Of a DNA stretch of 28,418 nt, positions 16,599 through 23,950 are shown in pieces. The translations under genes and the position numbers were made by a program. This stretch comes from UBA2112 sp964596695. Its GTDB lineage: Bacteria > Patescibacteriota > Saccharimonadia > Saccharimonadales > Saccharimonadaceae. The DNA lies in assembly GCA_964596695.1 (NCBI GenBank), contig CAZQVE010000009.1, positions 1-28,418 on the forward strand. Direction: 5' to 3'. Numbering within the stretch: position 1 is the first letter of the stretch; the number at the start of each line of letters is the position of its first letter. The notes beneath the pieces were generated by a model that made no database searches, was not told the DNA's origin, and was given only the letters and a program-made list of their open reading frames with translations.

Positions 16599-17915
16599 AT
16601 GCCTACCAAAGTTAGTATGAGTCCCACCACTACCGTGACAGGTAAAGTCACGCGCGCCGAGGCCCGGGTTCTTGACGCGATTGACGAAGATGCGTTAGTA
16701 GAATCATTAGTAAAGATGATTCAGGTCCCCAGCGTGACTGGGACCGATGCTGAATCCGAACTTCAGGTGGGAATGGCGAAGCGTCTTACCGACCTCGGCT
16801 TCGACGTCGATCACTGGAAGTTCGACCTCGACGAGTTGGCCGCCCATCCAGATTTCCCCGGTACCGAAGCCCCTCGACATGAGGGCTACGGCACCGTCGG
16901 CGTACTCGGATCATCAACCGAGCTACCCGCACTTATCTTGCAGGGGCACGTCGATGTCGTACCGACAGGCGATCTCAATAACTGGGAAGACCTCAACCCA
17001 TGGAGCGGTCTTATCAAAGACAACGCCGTCCATGGCCGCGGCGCGTGCGACATGAAGGCAGGAGTCGCCGCAAATCTAGCAGTGGCAGCTGCTCTTGTGA
17101 ACTCCGGCGTGAAGCTCGCACGACCGTTTGCAGTACATTCAGTTGTCAGCGAAGAGGACGGTGGCCTTGGTGCCTTCGCGACGATGTTGCGCGGCCATCG
17201 TGGCGAAACCGCGGTTATATCCGAACCTACCAGTGGCAAAGTAATCGTCGCCAACGCCGGAGCGTTGACCTTTGAACTGCGAGTTCATGGGCTCGCCACG
17301 CACGGCAGTTCTCGCCTCGCCGGACACAGCGCTATCGACGCATTTTTGCCCGTTTACGCCGCTATCGCGGACTTAGAGCGTACTCGCAATACGCGTACCG
17401 ACCGGCTCTATAAGGGCAACCGCTTGCCATATCCGATCTCGATCGGCATTATCCGCGCCGGGGACTGGGCTAGTAGCGTACCAGATCTTCTCATCGCCGA
17501 AGGGCGAGTCGGGGTTATCCTCGACGAAGAGCCAGCCACCGCGAGGACAGCACTCGAACAAGCCGTCGCCAAGGTCTGCGCTAGCGACCCTTGGCTAAAA
17601 GACCATCCTGTTACAGTCATCTGGCAAGGGGGCCAGTTCGCCAGCGGTCGTATCGACACAGCTCACCCGCTCGTACAGGAAATGACCGATGCTATTAATG
17701 TAATCGAACACCGCGACGCCCTCCTCGGCGCCGCTCCGTACGGAAGCGATCTACGACTCTACTCTGGCATGGGTAATATCCCCACTCTGCACTACGGCCC
17801 AGGCGATGTTCGCCTTGCCCATGGCCCACGCGAACAGGTCGACATTACTGAACTTATTACCACGACTCGCTCGCTGGCCCTTTTGGCTGCACGGCGGTGC
17901 GGGGCGTATATTTAA
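16599..17915 (+). CDS. M20-family zinc deacylase/peptidase (ArgE/DapE-like)
   Basis: A 438-residue metallohydrolase of the M20 family, which cleaves N-acyl amino acids or small peptides with a di-zinc centre. Metal and catalytic residues are visible: LQGHVDVVP (His117, Asp119), GRGACDMKAG (Asp151), SEEDGG (catalytic Glu185 and ligand Glu186) and the late ligand in LAHGPREQVDI. The lid/dimerisation domain occupies about 225-340 and includes ATHGSS. It may recycle acylated amino acids or host-derived peptides; for a strain with limited biosynthesis a scavenging role is plausible. ATG at 16599 is used; an in-frame ATG lies 6 codons in. No strong ribosome site is seen. Confidence 0.9.
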   Translation: MPTKVSMSPTTTVTGKVTRAEARVLDAIDEDALVESLVKMIQVPSVTGTDAESELQVGMAKRLTDLGFDVDHWKFDLDELAAHPDFPGTEAPRHEGYGTVGVLGSSTELPALILQGHVDVVPTGDLNNWEDLNPWSGLIKDNAVHGRGACDMKAGVAANLAVAAALVNSGVKLARPFAVHSVVSEEDGGLGAFATMLRGHRGETAVISEPTSGKVIVANAGALTFELRVHGLATHGSSRLAGHSAIDAFLPVYAAIADLERTRNTRTDRLYKGNRLPYPISIGIIRAGDWASSVPDLLIAEGRVGVILDEEPATARTALEQAVAKVCASDPWLKDHPVTVIWQGGQFASGRIDTAHPLVQEMTDAINVIEHRDALLGAAPYGSDLRLYSGMGNIPTLHYGPGDVRLAHGPREQVDITELITTTRSLALLAARRCGAYI

Positions 17916-17944
17916 GGCAATCGGCTAAAACCTCTTAAACTCAA

Positions 17945-17985
17945 CCAAATAAAATACCCATCACAAAGATGGACATTTTATTTGG
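17945..17985. terminator. Terminator overlapping the tRNA-Lys CCA end
   Basis: CCAAATAAAAT (17945-17955) pairs with ATTTTATTTGG (17975-17985), with an inner CCATC/GATGG helix. It works for the minus-strand tRNA-Lys, whose CCA is inside the stem, and for the convergent M20 gene. Confidence 0.8.
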
Positions 17986-18059
17986 AGGGCCAGGAGAGAC
18001 TTGAACTCTCGACACCCTGCTTAAGAGGCAGGTGCTCTAACCAGCTGAGCTACTGGCCC
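17983..18059 (-). tRNA. tRNA-Lys (CTT), CCA encoded
   Basis: On the minus strand the acceptor GGGCCAG pairs fully with CTGGCCC. The D-arm, anticodon stem CCTGC/GCAGG with loop CTCTTAA (anticodon CTT), and T-arm GAGAG/CTCTC follow, then T73 and CCA. The likely promoter is about 150 nt upstream at 18213-18242, so the precursor carries a long leader containing tRNA-derived fragments. Confidence 0.96.
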
Positions 18060-18112
18060 ATAATTATATGAAATGTACGACTCAATTATTTACCGAAGTC
18101 TTCTCCGAGTAC

Positions 18113-18181
18113 GGTTAGGGCACCGAGTGCTTTATAACTTTACTCGGCGACAAGCGCCTCGGACGGGCAGCTGAGCTACTG
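18113..18181. repeat. Split tRNA-Lys remnant: inverted inner half, direct outer half
   Basis: 18113-18124 (GGTTAGGGCACC) matches 11 of 12 bases of the reverse complement of the tRNA-Lys D-arm inner half (18031-18042). 18168-18181 (CAGCTGAGCTACTG) is a perfect direct copy of 18042-18055, the outer 5' half. The two source segments meet at base 18042, in the D-loop. A separate perfect hairpin, AGTCGTT-GA-AACGACT, lies at 18192-18207. Confidence 0.65.
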
Positions 18182-18212
18182 ATCCGTAGTGAGTCGTTGA
18201 AACGACTTGGGT

Positions 18213-18242
18213 AGAATAGCATTTTACGGGGGTGTTTGTCAA
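18213..18242 (-). promoter_or_regulatory. Promoter TTGACA-18-TATTCT for tRNA-Lys
   Basis: On the minus strand, TTGACA (18237-18242) and TATTCT (18213-18218, preceded by TGC at 18219-18221) are 18 nt apart. It lies directly after tRNA-Arg(CCG) and reads through the split remnant into tRNA-Lys. Confidence 0.65.
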
Positions 18243-18248
18243 TAATTT

Positions 18249-18325
18249 TGGTACCCCGCACAGGGGTCGAACCTGCAACCTCCGGTACCGGAAACCGACG
18301 CTCTATCCAGTTGAGCTAACGGGGC
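18249..18325 (-). tRNA. tRNA-Arg (CCG), CCA encoded
   Basis: On the minus strand the acceptor GCCCCGT pairs with GCGGGGT (G-U pairs at the ends). The anticodon stem TCGGT/ACCGG encloses loop TTCCGGT (anticodon CCG). The T-arm GCAGG/CCTGT, A73 and CCA follow. It ends 37 bp from the hydrolase gene upstream. No tRNA-derived repeat is found in its short 5' flank. Confidence 0.95.
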
Positions 18326-18361
18326 GTGTCATTTATTGTACCGTAAAGCGGCAGATAACAG

Positions 18362-19318
18362 CTACCACAGCATGTTGATATAAGCGCGCAAGGCTTCGCG
18401 CTGGACAGTGTCACTACTGGAGTGACCCGACATGACAAACTGCAGTATGGTATTGTCGGCCAGCTTTTGTCGCAGCTCATATGCTGCCCGCGGCATGCAG
18501 ATAAAATCATAGCGACCCTGAACGATAACGATCTGCGGTATAGTGTGCAGTTTATGCGCGTTGTCCAATATGTAGTTTTCGTCTATAAAACAATCATTCA
18601 GGATGTAGTGTGCCTCCAGATACGCCAGCGATTCTGACGCGAAGTCGTCCAGATCTTTCCCTGCCTTTTCCGGCCGATAGTCCAGTTTCAAGATCGATTG
18701 TTCGTATGTCATCCACTCGCGGGCAAACCGTTTGCGTTCATCCTCGCTCCCCTCAAACATCATGCGTTTGTAGTAGCCGCTCACATCATGACGCTGATCT
18801 TCCGGTACCGGTGACACGAACCTGTCCCACGCCTCCGGAAAATGAGAGGCAATCATGCCTTGCAAGTAGAATTCTTTGTCGATTTCACGTGCCAGGAAAA
18901 TGCCGCCTATCAACATTTTTTCGACGACGGCCGGGTTGGCAATCGCATACAGCAACGCTAGGGTTGACCCCCACGATATACCATAAAGCGAGATTTTTTC
19001 GAACCCAAGCTCGATTTTTAGCTTCGTTATGTCAGCCAGCAAATCCGACGTCGTATTGTACTCCGTCGCAGCAAACGGTGTGCTGCGTCCAGACCCGCGT
19101 TGATCGTGGAACACGACACGATGCTTTTTCGGGTCGAACTTGTCGAAGTCACTTTCGCTGAAGCCGCTTCCCGGACCACCGTGCAGGTAAAAAATCGGCT
19201 GTTTCACTTCAATATTACCCCAGTCCACCCAATAGACTTCGTGCCCATTGCCCGCTGACATGCGTCCCGAGCGGATGATATGTTCGTTTTCGATCGCTTG
19301 TTGAGAAGTATCTGCCAT
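18362..19318 (-). CDS. Proline iminopeptidase-like alpha/beta hydrolase (S33)
   Basis: Starting at MADTSQQAIENEH the protein is 318 residues, the usual size of S33 prolyl aminopeptidases. It has the oxyanion motif HGGPGSG (46-52), DQRGSGRS (72-79), nucleophile elbow GISWGS with Ser115, and probable Asp271 (GRYDF) and His299 (SGHSS) of the triad. It would release N-terminal proline or hydrolyse related amides in the cytoplasm, useful for peptide scavenging; substrate is inferred from family only. The start at 19318 is preferred over an in-frame ATG at 19402 because a TAAACT -10 box lies 7 nt upstream (leaderless) and homologues begin here. Confidence 0.9.
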   Translation of the reverse strand: MADTSQQAIENEHIIRSGRMSAGNGHEVYWVDWGNIEVKQPIFYLHGGPGSGFSESDFDKFDPKKHRVVFHDQRGSGRSTPFAATEYNTTSDLLADITKLKIELGFEKISLYGISWGSTLALLYAIANPAVVEKMLIGGIFLAREIDKEFYLQGMIASHFPEAWDRFVSPVPEDQRHDVSGYYKRMMFEGSEDERKRFAREWMTYEQSILKLDYRPEKAGKDLDDFASESLAYLEAHYILNDCFIDENYILDNAHKLHTIPQIVIVQGRYDFICMPRAAYELRQKLADNTILQFVMSGHSSSDTVQREALRAYINMLW

Positions 19319-19325
19319 TATTCTT

Positions 19326-19331
19326 AGTTTA
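19326..19331 (-). promoter_or_regulatory. -10 box TAAACT for the hydrolase
   Basis: Minus-strand TAAACT ends 7 nt before the ATG at 19318, placing the transcription start at the start codon and supporting that start choice. Confidence 0.4.
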
Positions 19332-19421
19332 ACAAAAACATACAGGTCATGTGAAATACCTAACTGTACGAAAGCCATGACCGGCTTACTATAAGATAAC
19401 AACTAACAAAAGGAGGGTAAT

Positions 19422-19790
19422 ATGGGTTACCAAGAACTCATTCACAGAATGAAACTAAAAGCCGGTTTTTCCGAAAGCGAAGCCGAGGAGGCGCTTGATT
19501 TAATGGTCGAGAGTATCGCCGAACGGCTCGAGGATGGCGAGCGTAAAGATTTCGCCAGCCAGCTACCGGCCGAGCTGCAAGAAGTAGCACTCGGTACCGA
19601 AATGGCCAGCGACGCCGAGCGGCACCAAGACCTCATCCATGAATTTATGGACAGGGAAAACGTGGAGGAAGATTATGCCAAGAGACAAGTCTCTTCCGCC
19701 TGGGATGCGCTCAAATCGTTTATTACCGAAGGGCAGATTCAGCACATCAAAGCGCAGTTGCCCGCGCCAGCCGCCTATATGTTGCACTAG
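19422..19790 (+). CDS. DUF2267-family protein
   Basis: A 122-residue acidic, all-helical protein (MGYQELIHRMKLKAGFSESEAEEALDL...). The pattern of repeated four-helix segments, with LxxRLEDGERKDFASQLPAEL in the first half, fits DUF2267, a family of unknown function. It looks cytoplasmic, with no signal or membrane segment. AAAGGAGG is well placed before the ATG and a terminator follows 14 bp after the stop, so it is a single-gene unit. A TATAAG sequence upstream may be the -10. Confidence 0.85.
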   Translation: MGYQELIHRMKLKAGFSESEAEEALDLMVESIAERLEDGERKDFASQLPAELQEVALGTEMASDAERHQDLIHEFMDRENVEEDYAKRQVSSAWDALKSFITEGQIQHIKAQLPAPAAYMLH

Positions 19791-19803
19791 GTAAACAAAA
19801 TAT

Positions 19804-19838
19804 AAAGGGAGCCGTACCTGAAGGTCGTGCTCCCTTTT
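19804..19838 (+). terminator. Rho-independent terminator after the DUF2267 gene
   Basis: AAAGGGAGC (19804-19812) pairs with GCTCCCTTT (19829-19837) and is followed by a T, with a further short CG pairing inside the loop. Confidence 0.8.
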
Positions 19839-19857
19839 GGTTGGTGGACTATCTGAC

Positions 19858-20400
19858 CTAACCAAGAGTCTTGCGCATTTCTGGCGGTTTGCCCATGAAT
19901 GGAACCGGGCGACGGAACGCTAGATCCCACCCGTCGAACGCATTACTGCGCACGACGACAAATTTGCCGCCAAGGCTCGGTACGAAATTCTCGAGTACCT
20001 CCGCTACGAAGCCAGCGCCATGCAATATCTCAGCTGCGGCCACGGCCTTGCTATGCGGATTCCACGTCGTCAGCGACAGTGCGCACGGACCAAAACGCTC
20101 TGGCAACTTGTCCGTGAGACTCGGCGCAGGTTCCACGCCCCTGATTCGCATCAGCACGGTTCGGTCGTCATCGAAAACAGTCTGAATCACGGTGCCCGCG
20201 TCTGACTCCATGTCAAACGTATATCTCTCGCGTAGTCGGCACAGTGCCAGTACGCGGCCAACTGCCACAGCAGCGTCTTCGTTCGGCACGCCCATGCACC
20301 GGTGTCCGCGGTCGCGGAACGGTATCGGAAACGGGTTGTGCCATGCGAGCGCGATTACCATGACCAAAAGAGCCCATGGCAGCCAATCCATCAGATTCAC
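19858..20400 (-). CDS. Unknown protein with one N-terminal membrane segment
   Basis: The 180-residue protein starts with GTG behind GGAGGTAAAGC. A membrane helix (about residues 6-22, WLPWALLVMVIALAW) is followed by a domain of about 150 residues with alpha/beta character. That domain contains TFDMESDAGTVIQTVFDDDRT and two later segments (AVAAAEILHGAGF, GGKFVVVRSNAFDGW). Topology suggests an N-in anchor with the domain outside, or a short-tailed cytoplasmic domain. I recognise no family. Its 3' end is close to the DUF2267 terminator, with which it is convergent. Confidence 0.78.
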   Translation of the reverse strand: MNLMDWLPWALLVMVIALAWHNPFPIPFRDRGHRCMGVPNEDAAVAVGRVLALCRLRERYTFDMESDAGTVIQTVFDDDRTVLMRIRGVEPAPSLTDKLPERFGPCALSLTTWNPHSKAVAAAEILHGAGFVAEVLENFVPSLGGKFVVVRSNAFDGWDLAFRRPVPFMGKPPEMRKTLG

Positions 20401-20504
20401 GCTTTACCTCCAAGGTGCGGCTGCGATTGTCACAGCGTGTACTATATACCATACCATTTTTTACTATTTTCGTAAATACCGTCCTCTTTCGCCGTGTGAA
20501 TCAA

Positions 20505-20546
20505 CCAAGAAAAACAGCCCATCCGAAAATAGGCTGTTTTTCTTGG
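20505..20546. terminator. 15-bp terminator overlapping the tRNA-Arg(TCG) CCA end
   Basis: CCAAGAAAAACAGCC (20505-20519) pairs perfectly with GGCTGTTTTTCTTGG (20532-20546). The tRNA's 3' CCA on the minus strand forms the base of the stem. Confidence 0.85.
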
Positions 20547-20620
20547 TACACCCGGAAGGATTCGAACCTACGACCCTCTGTTCCGAAGACAGATGCTCTA
20601 ATCCACTGAGCTACGGGTGC
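20544..20620 (-). tRNA. tRNA-Arg (TCG), CCA encoded
   Basis: On the minus strand the acceptor GCACCCG pairs with CGGGTGT. The anticodon stem TCTGT/ACAGA encloses loop CTTCGGA (anticodon TCG). The T-stem GTAGG/CCTTC has one T-T mismatch. A73 and CCA follow. A TATAGT -10 box at 20646-20651 is 26 nt upstream. Confidence 0.94.
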
Positions 20621-20645
20621 TCAATTTGCTTCTACACTGACCCTA

Positions 20646-20651
20646 ACTATA
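20646..20651 (-). promoter_or_regulatory. -10 box TATAGT for tRNA-Arg(TCG)
   Basis: Minus-strand TATAGT lies 26 nt upstream of the tRNA 5' end. Further -10-like sequences (CATAAT at 20695-20700, TACAAT at 20756-20761) lie beyond the split remnant, so longer precursors are possible. Confidence 0.4.
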
Positions 20652-20676
20652 CAACAACATGGCTTTTGCTCGTACC

Positions 20677-20742
20677 GGATTAGAGCATGCTCACATTATG
20701 ATTTTTCGACGGGCAAGCCGCCGAGGCACTGAGCTACGGGTG
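20677..20742. repeat. Split tRNA-Arg(TCG) remnant: inverted inner half, direct outer half
   Basis: 20677-20688 (GGATTAGAGCAT) is the exact reverse complement of tRNA bases 20593-20604. 20727-20742 (CACTGAGCTACGGGTG) is an exact direct copy of 20604-20619. The two source segments abut at base 20604 in the D-loop, the same relative position as at tRNA-Lys, with near-identical spacing. Confidence 0.75.
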
Positions 20743-20782
20743 AGTTACATCTGTTATTGTACCATTTATACCTCGCTTAAGC

Positions 20783-20788
20783 TATACT
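20783..20788 (+). promoter_or_regulatory. -10 box TATACT for murB
   Basis: TATACT ends 9 nt before the GTG start at 20798, implying a leaderless message. Confidence 0.5.
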
Positions 20789-20797
20789 AATACCACT

Positions 20798-21850
20798 GTG
20801 AACGTCAAGATCAACGTCCCACTCAGTACCCTTACGACCATGCGCCTTGGTGGCAATGCTAACTATGTTGCCGATGTTAGCTCGGACGAAGAGCTGCAAC
20901 AGCTCTACCAAAACAGCAAAAAGCTTGGCCAACCTGTCTATGTTATCGGTGGCGGCAGCAACCTTATAGCTCATGACGAGGGCTTTCCAGGCGTCATTAT
21001 CCGCAACCGTATCATGGGTATTGAGATCCTCGACGACAATGCGTCCACCACCACTATCGCGGCTGGCGGCGGCGAGATCTGGGACACCCTGGTCGAATAT
21101 ACCGTCGACCGTAACCTGCACGGTATCGAAGCCATGTCCGGTATTCCGGGCACTGTCGGTGCCGCGCCGGTACAAAATATCGGCGCATACGGGCAGGAGC
21201 TGGCCGATACATTCATATCGCTCGAGGCATACGACACCACGACCGATAGTTTCGTCACGCTCAAGTGGGACGATTGCGGGTTTTCGTATCGCTACAGTAT
21301 TTTCCGAGGCGGGGCGACCGGCCGCTACATCATCACCCGTGTCACGCTGACGCTAAATAAGAAACGCCCCGAACCACCGTTCTACGATGCTATCGAAAAG
21401 TATCTTGAGTCCAAGCAGATTGGCACTATGGCCGTTACTGTCCAGATCATTCGCGACGCCGTGCTCGATATTCGAACCACTAAGCTTCCCGACCCCGCCC
21501 GGCTTCCCAACACCGGCTCCTTTTTCAAGAACGCCATCGTCGAGAAATGGAAGGCCGAAGACCTCGCCAAGACATACCCCGACATGCCGTCTTTCACCGT
21601 AGATGATGCCACCGTGAAGATCCCATCGGGATGGCTCATCGAAAATTGCAACCTCAAGGGCGAAGTCATACATGGTATGAAGGTTCACGACGGCAATGCC
21701 GTTGTCCTAGTCAACCAGTCCGCCGGTAGCTACGCCGACCTTGCCGCCGCCCGCGAAGAAATCATCGGCAAAGTCCGCGACAAATTCCAGATTGTTCTGG
21801 AGCAGGAGCCATTAGAGCTCACGCCCACCCCTGTATCACCTCTAGCTTAA
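20798..21850 (+). CDS. murB: UDP-N-acetylenolpyruvoylglucosamine reductase MurB
   Basis: MurB is the FAD- and NADPH-dependent reductase that completes UDP-N-acetylmuramate synthesis after MurA. The 350-residue protein is near the length of type I MurB. The FAD domain has TTMRLGGNA, VIGGGSNLI and GIEAMSGIPGTVGAAPVQNIGAYGQE. The substrate region carries the Tyr-Arg pair in FSYRYSIFR. The proton-donor Ser is in NTGSFFKNAIV. Translation starts with GTG and no ribosome site is visible; TATACT directly upstream suggests leaderless translation. MurA is 3.1 kb downstream, so both committed steps are in one neighbourhood. Confidence 0.96.
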   Translation: MNVKINVPLSTLTTMRLGGNANYVADVSSDEELQQLYQNSKKLGQPVYVIGGGSNLIAHDEGFPGVIIRNRIMGIEILDDNASTTTIAAGGGEIWDTLVEYTVDRNLHGIEAMSGIPGTVGAAPVQNIGAYGQELADTFISLEAYDTTTDSFVTLKWDDCGFSYRYSIFRGGATGRYIITRVTLTLNKKRPEPPFYDAIEKYLESKQIGTMAVTVQIIRDAVLDIRTTKLPDPARLPNTGSFFKNAIVEKWKAEDLAKTYPDMPSFTVDDATVKIPSGWLIENCNLKGEVIHGMKVHDGNAVVLVNQSAGSYADLAAAREEIIGKVRDKFQIVLEQEPLELTPTPVSPLA

Positions 21851-21923
21851 AATGCTTGCATAACGTTTATGGCTATAGTACACTTGCAATATAAGAAATT
21901 AATTTAAGGGGCATCAAATTAAC

Positions 21924-22367
21924 ATGAAACTACCAAATCTAAGCACCAAGAGCTCACAGGAAGGCTTCACCCTCGTCGAGCTTATCATCGTGATCGTCGT
22001 GATCGGTATCTTGGCCGCAATCATTCTCGTGGCATACTCCGGTATCACAGCTCAGGCGAACGACACGAAATACAAGTCAACCGCCGACAGTATCCGTAAA
22101 GTTGCCGAGACTATCAATGCCGACACAGGTTCATACCCGACTGCCCTGAACACTGATAAAGATGACTTTAGTACGACGAGTTCATACACGAAAATGCCAT
22201 CGGGAATTACGCTATCCACGACGGCCGCAACGGCAACCAATGTTAAGGCCGGTGAAGAAGCTACATCACCTACCTACTACGTTAAATTCTGTACCGGTGG
22301 TGTCTCGGTTTACTACACCGTAAAGGGTGCTCTTAATCACGCAGTCGCTGGAGCAGACTGCGGCTAG
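21924..22367 (+). CDS. Type IV major-pilin-like protein
   Basis: The 147-residue pilin has leader MKLPNLSTKSSQEG and mature start FTLVELIIVIVVIGILAAIILVAYSG with Glu at +5, an ideal class III signal and N-terminal helix. The globular domain has one cysteine pair (Cys in KFCTGG and the penultimate Cys) that likely forms the C-terminal D-loop disulfide. Size and regular N-terminus fit a PilA/PilE major subunit. It is separate from the minor pilin cluster at 11388-15685. A TATAGT box (21874-21879) and AAGGGG lie upstream; a 20-bp terminator follows. Confidence 0.93.
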   Translation: MKLPNLSTKSSQEGFTLVELIIVIVVIGILAAIILVAYSGITAQANDTKYKSTADSIRKVAETINADTGSYPTALNTDKDDFSTTSSYTKMPSGITLSTTAATATNVKAGEEATSPTYYVKFCTGGVSVYYTVKGALNHAVAGADCG

Positions 22368-22377
22368 TCCCTAAATA

Positions 22378-22420
22378 ACAATAACAATAGAGACCTCATT
22401 GAGGTCTCTATTGTTATTGT
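22378..22420. terminator. 20-bp bidirectional terminator between pilin and glyA
   Basis: 22378-22397 pairs perfectly with 22401-22420 around a 3-nt loop; the arms begin ACAATAACAATAG and end CTATTGTTATTGT. It can stop both the pilin and the convergent glyA transcript. Confidence 0.85.
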
Positions 22421-22455
22421 GAGACAGTTTATTAACTAGCGTCATCTGAGAACAA

Positions 22456-23739
22456 CTATTTATCGCTCGGCAACGAAAACTGATTCGCAAAAGCTTTTAC
22501 ATCACTGCGAAGCTGAGTAAGTGCCGCCTCGTCGTCGCGGGCGTCGATAGCTTGCTTCATCCATTCGGCTAGTTGCGCCATGTGCTCCTCGCGTAAACCG
22601 CGGGTGGTGATGGCCGGTGTACCCAGGCGTATACCGCTCGGTTTAAACGGCGGAAGCTTGTCGTCCGGCACGACATTGGCGTTCAGTGTCAGGCCGATTC
22701 TGTCCAGTGCCTGCTCGACAACCTTACCGTCAACGCCGAAGGACTGGTATACGTCCGCTAGAATCAGATGATTACTCGTACCGCCGGTAACGAGCTGAAA
22801 GCCGCGTGTACGTAACTCGTCCGCCAGCACCACGGCATTCTTGACTACCTGTGCCGCATAATCACGGAATTCCGGTTGCAACGCCTCACCGAATGCCACG
22901 GCCTTGGCCGCAATAACATGCATATGCGGTCCGCCCTGCATACCAGGAAAAACCGCCCGGTCGATAAGCGTCGGGATGTTTTCGATCGTTTTCTCCGGCT
23001 TTTTGAGCGGATTACTTACCGTACCCTTGCTCAAGATAAGTCCGCCGCGCGGACCGCGCAATGTCTTGTGTGTCGTCGTAGTCACGACATGGAACCCGTA
23101 GTTAAACGGATTCTGAGCAGCCCCGCCAGCAATCAGCCCGGCAATATGCGCCATGTCTGCCATGAGCAGACACTGGTCACCGACTTCGCGAGCGATCTCG
23201 GCAAACTTGGCATAATCTAATTCGCGCGGATAGGCACTAAACCCAGCCAGGATAATCTTGGGCTTGTGCTCCAGCGCCAGACGGCGAAGCTCTTCGTAGT
23301 CGATCTCACCGGTTGAGATGTCTTTCATCTTGTAGCGCACAAAGTTGTATAGATGTGCACTACGCGTTACCGGCGCGCCGTGGGTCAAGTGGCCACCATG
23401 ACTCAGTTCCATGGCTAGCACTGTGTCGCCCGGCTCTAGCCATGCGCTATATACCGCTTCGTTGGCTGGGGCGCCGGAGTGTGGCTGTACGTTGGCATGG
23501 TCAGCACCGAAGAGTTGCTTGGCACGATCGATTGCTAGCTGCTCGACCTTGTCGGTAAACTCTTGTCCACCATAGTAGCGCCGACCCGGATAACCTTCCG
23601 AATATTTGTTGGTAAACACGCTACCAAGCGCATCGAGCACATCGGCAGAAACGTAATTCTCACTCGGAATCAGCTCTAAGCCGTCGCGTTCGCGACGCTC
23701 TTCACCGGCAATAAAATCAGCTACCTGCGTATCCTTCAT
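22456..23739 (-). CDS. glyA: Serine hydroxymethyltransferase GlyA
   Basis: GlyA converts serine and THF to glycine and 5,10-methylene-THF using PLP. The 427-residue protein has LIPSENYVS, NKYSEGYPGRRYYGG, QPHSGAPANEAVY, ELSHGGHLTHG, MADMAHIAGL (Asp195 and His198 contact the cofactor) and the PLP lysine Lys225 in TTTTHKTLRGPRGG. Length and all motifs are normal. Together with FolD it supplies one-carbon units. The minus-strand TATAAT at 23751-23756 lies 11 nt before the ATG. It is divergent from murA, with the DnaA-box palindrome between them. Confidence 0.97.
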   Translation of the reverse strand: MKDTQVADFIAGEERRERDGLELIPSENYVSADVLDALGSVFTNKYSEGYPGRRYYGGQEFTDKVEQLAIDRAKQLFGADHANVQPHSGAPANEAVYSAWLEPGDTVLAMELSHGGHLTHGAPVTRSAHLYNFVRYKMKDISTGEIDYEELRRLALEHKPKIILAGFSAYPRELDYAKFAEIAREVGDQCLLMADMAHIAGLIAGGAAQNPFNYGFHVVTTTTHKTLRGPRGGLILSKGTVSNPLKKPEKTIENIPTLIDRAVFPGMQGGPHMHVIAAKAVAFGEALQPEFRDYAAQVVKNAVVLADELRTRGFQLVTGGTSNHLILADVYQSFGVDGKVVEQALDRIGLTLNANVVPDDKLPPFKPSGIRLGTPAITTRGLREEHMAQLAEWMKQAIDARDDEAALTQLRSDVKAFANQFSLPSDK

Positions 23740-23750
23740 AACTGGTGTTA

Positions 23751-23756
23751 ATTATA
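23751..23756 (-). promoter_or_regulatory. -10 box TATAAT for glyA
   Basis: Consensus minus-strand TATAAT ends 11 nt before the glyA ATG, giving a very short or absent leader. No good -35 was found. Confidence 0.55.
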
Positions 23757-23809
23757 CCACCTCATCCCACCACCCCGCCCACATCATCAAAACCCCATAC
23801 CCATCATTA

Positions 23810-23857
23810 AAATCTTATACACATTATGTCCGATCGGACATAATGTGTATAAGATTT
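23810..23857. other. 48-bp perfect palindrome with two opposed DnaA boxes
   Basis: Bases 23810-23833 are the exact reverse complement of 23834-23857, with no spacer; the centre is CGATCG. The arms contain TTATACACA (23815-23823) and its reverse complement (23844-23852), both perfect matches to the bacterial DnaA box TTATNCACA. It lies between divergent glyA and murA and has no terminal U-run, so a terminator role is unlikely. DnaA binding, cruciform extrusion or an operator role are the options. Confidence 0.8.
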
Positions 23858-23914
23858 CGGGGAGTTGAACATTCGATTGAATGTTTATTGGATGCTCCGG
23901 AATAGCACAGTGAA

Positions 23915-23943
23915 TTGACAATATATCATAGATGATATAAAAT
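23915..23943 (+). promoter_or_regulatory. murA promoter with an 18-bp palindromic operator
   Basis: TTGACA (23915-23920) and TAAAAT (23938-23943) are 17 nt apart and 7 nt before the ATG, so the mRNA is leaderless. The spacer holds a perfect palindrome, TATATCAT-AG-ATGATATA (23922-23939), overlapping the -10. That is the placement expected for repression by an XRE-type dimer, and the gene itself encodes such a domain. Confidence 0.7.
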
Positions 23944-23950
23944 CATAGCT

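Noticed and set aside
18610..19161. 183-codon plus-strand ORF opposite the iminopeptidase
   Set aside because: Shadow frame; the opposite strand encodes a complete S33 hydrolase with its full triad.
23810..23857. Rho-independent terminator
   Set aside because: It lies between divergent genes, has no loop, and is followed by CGGGG rather than a T-run.
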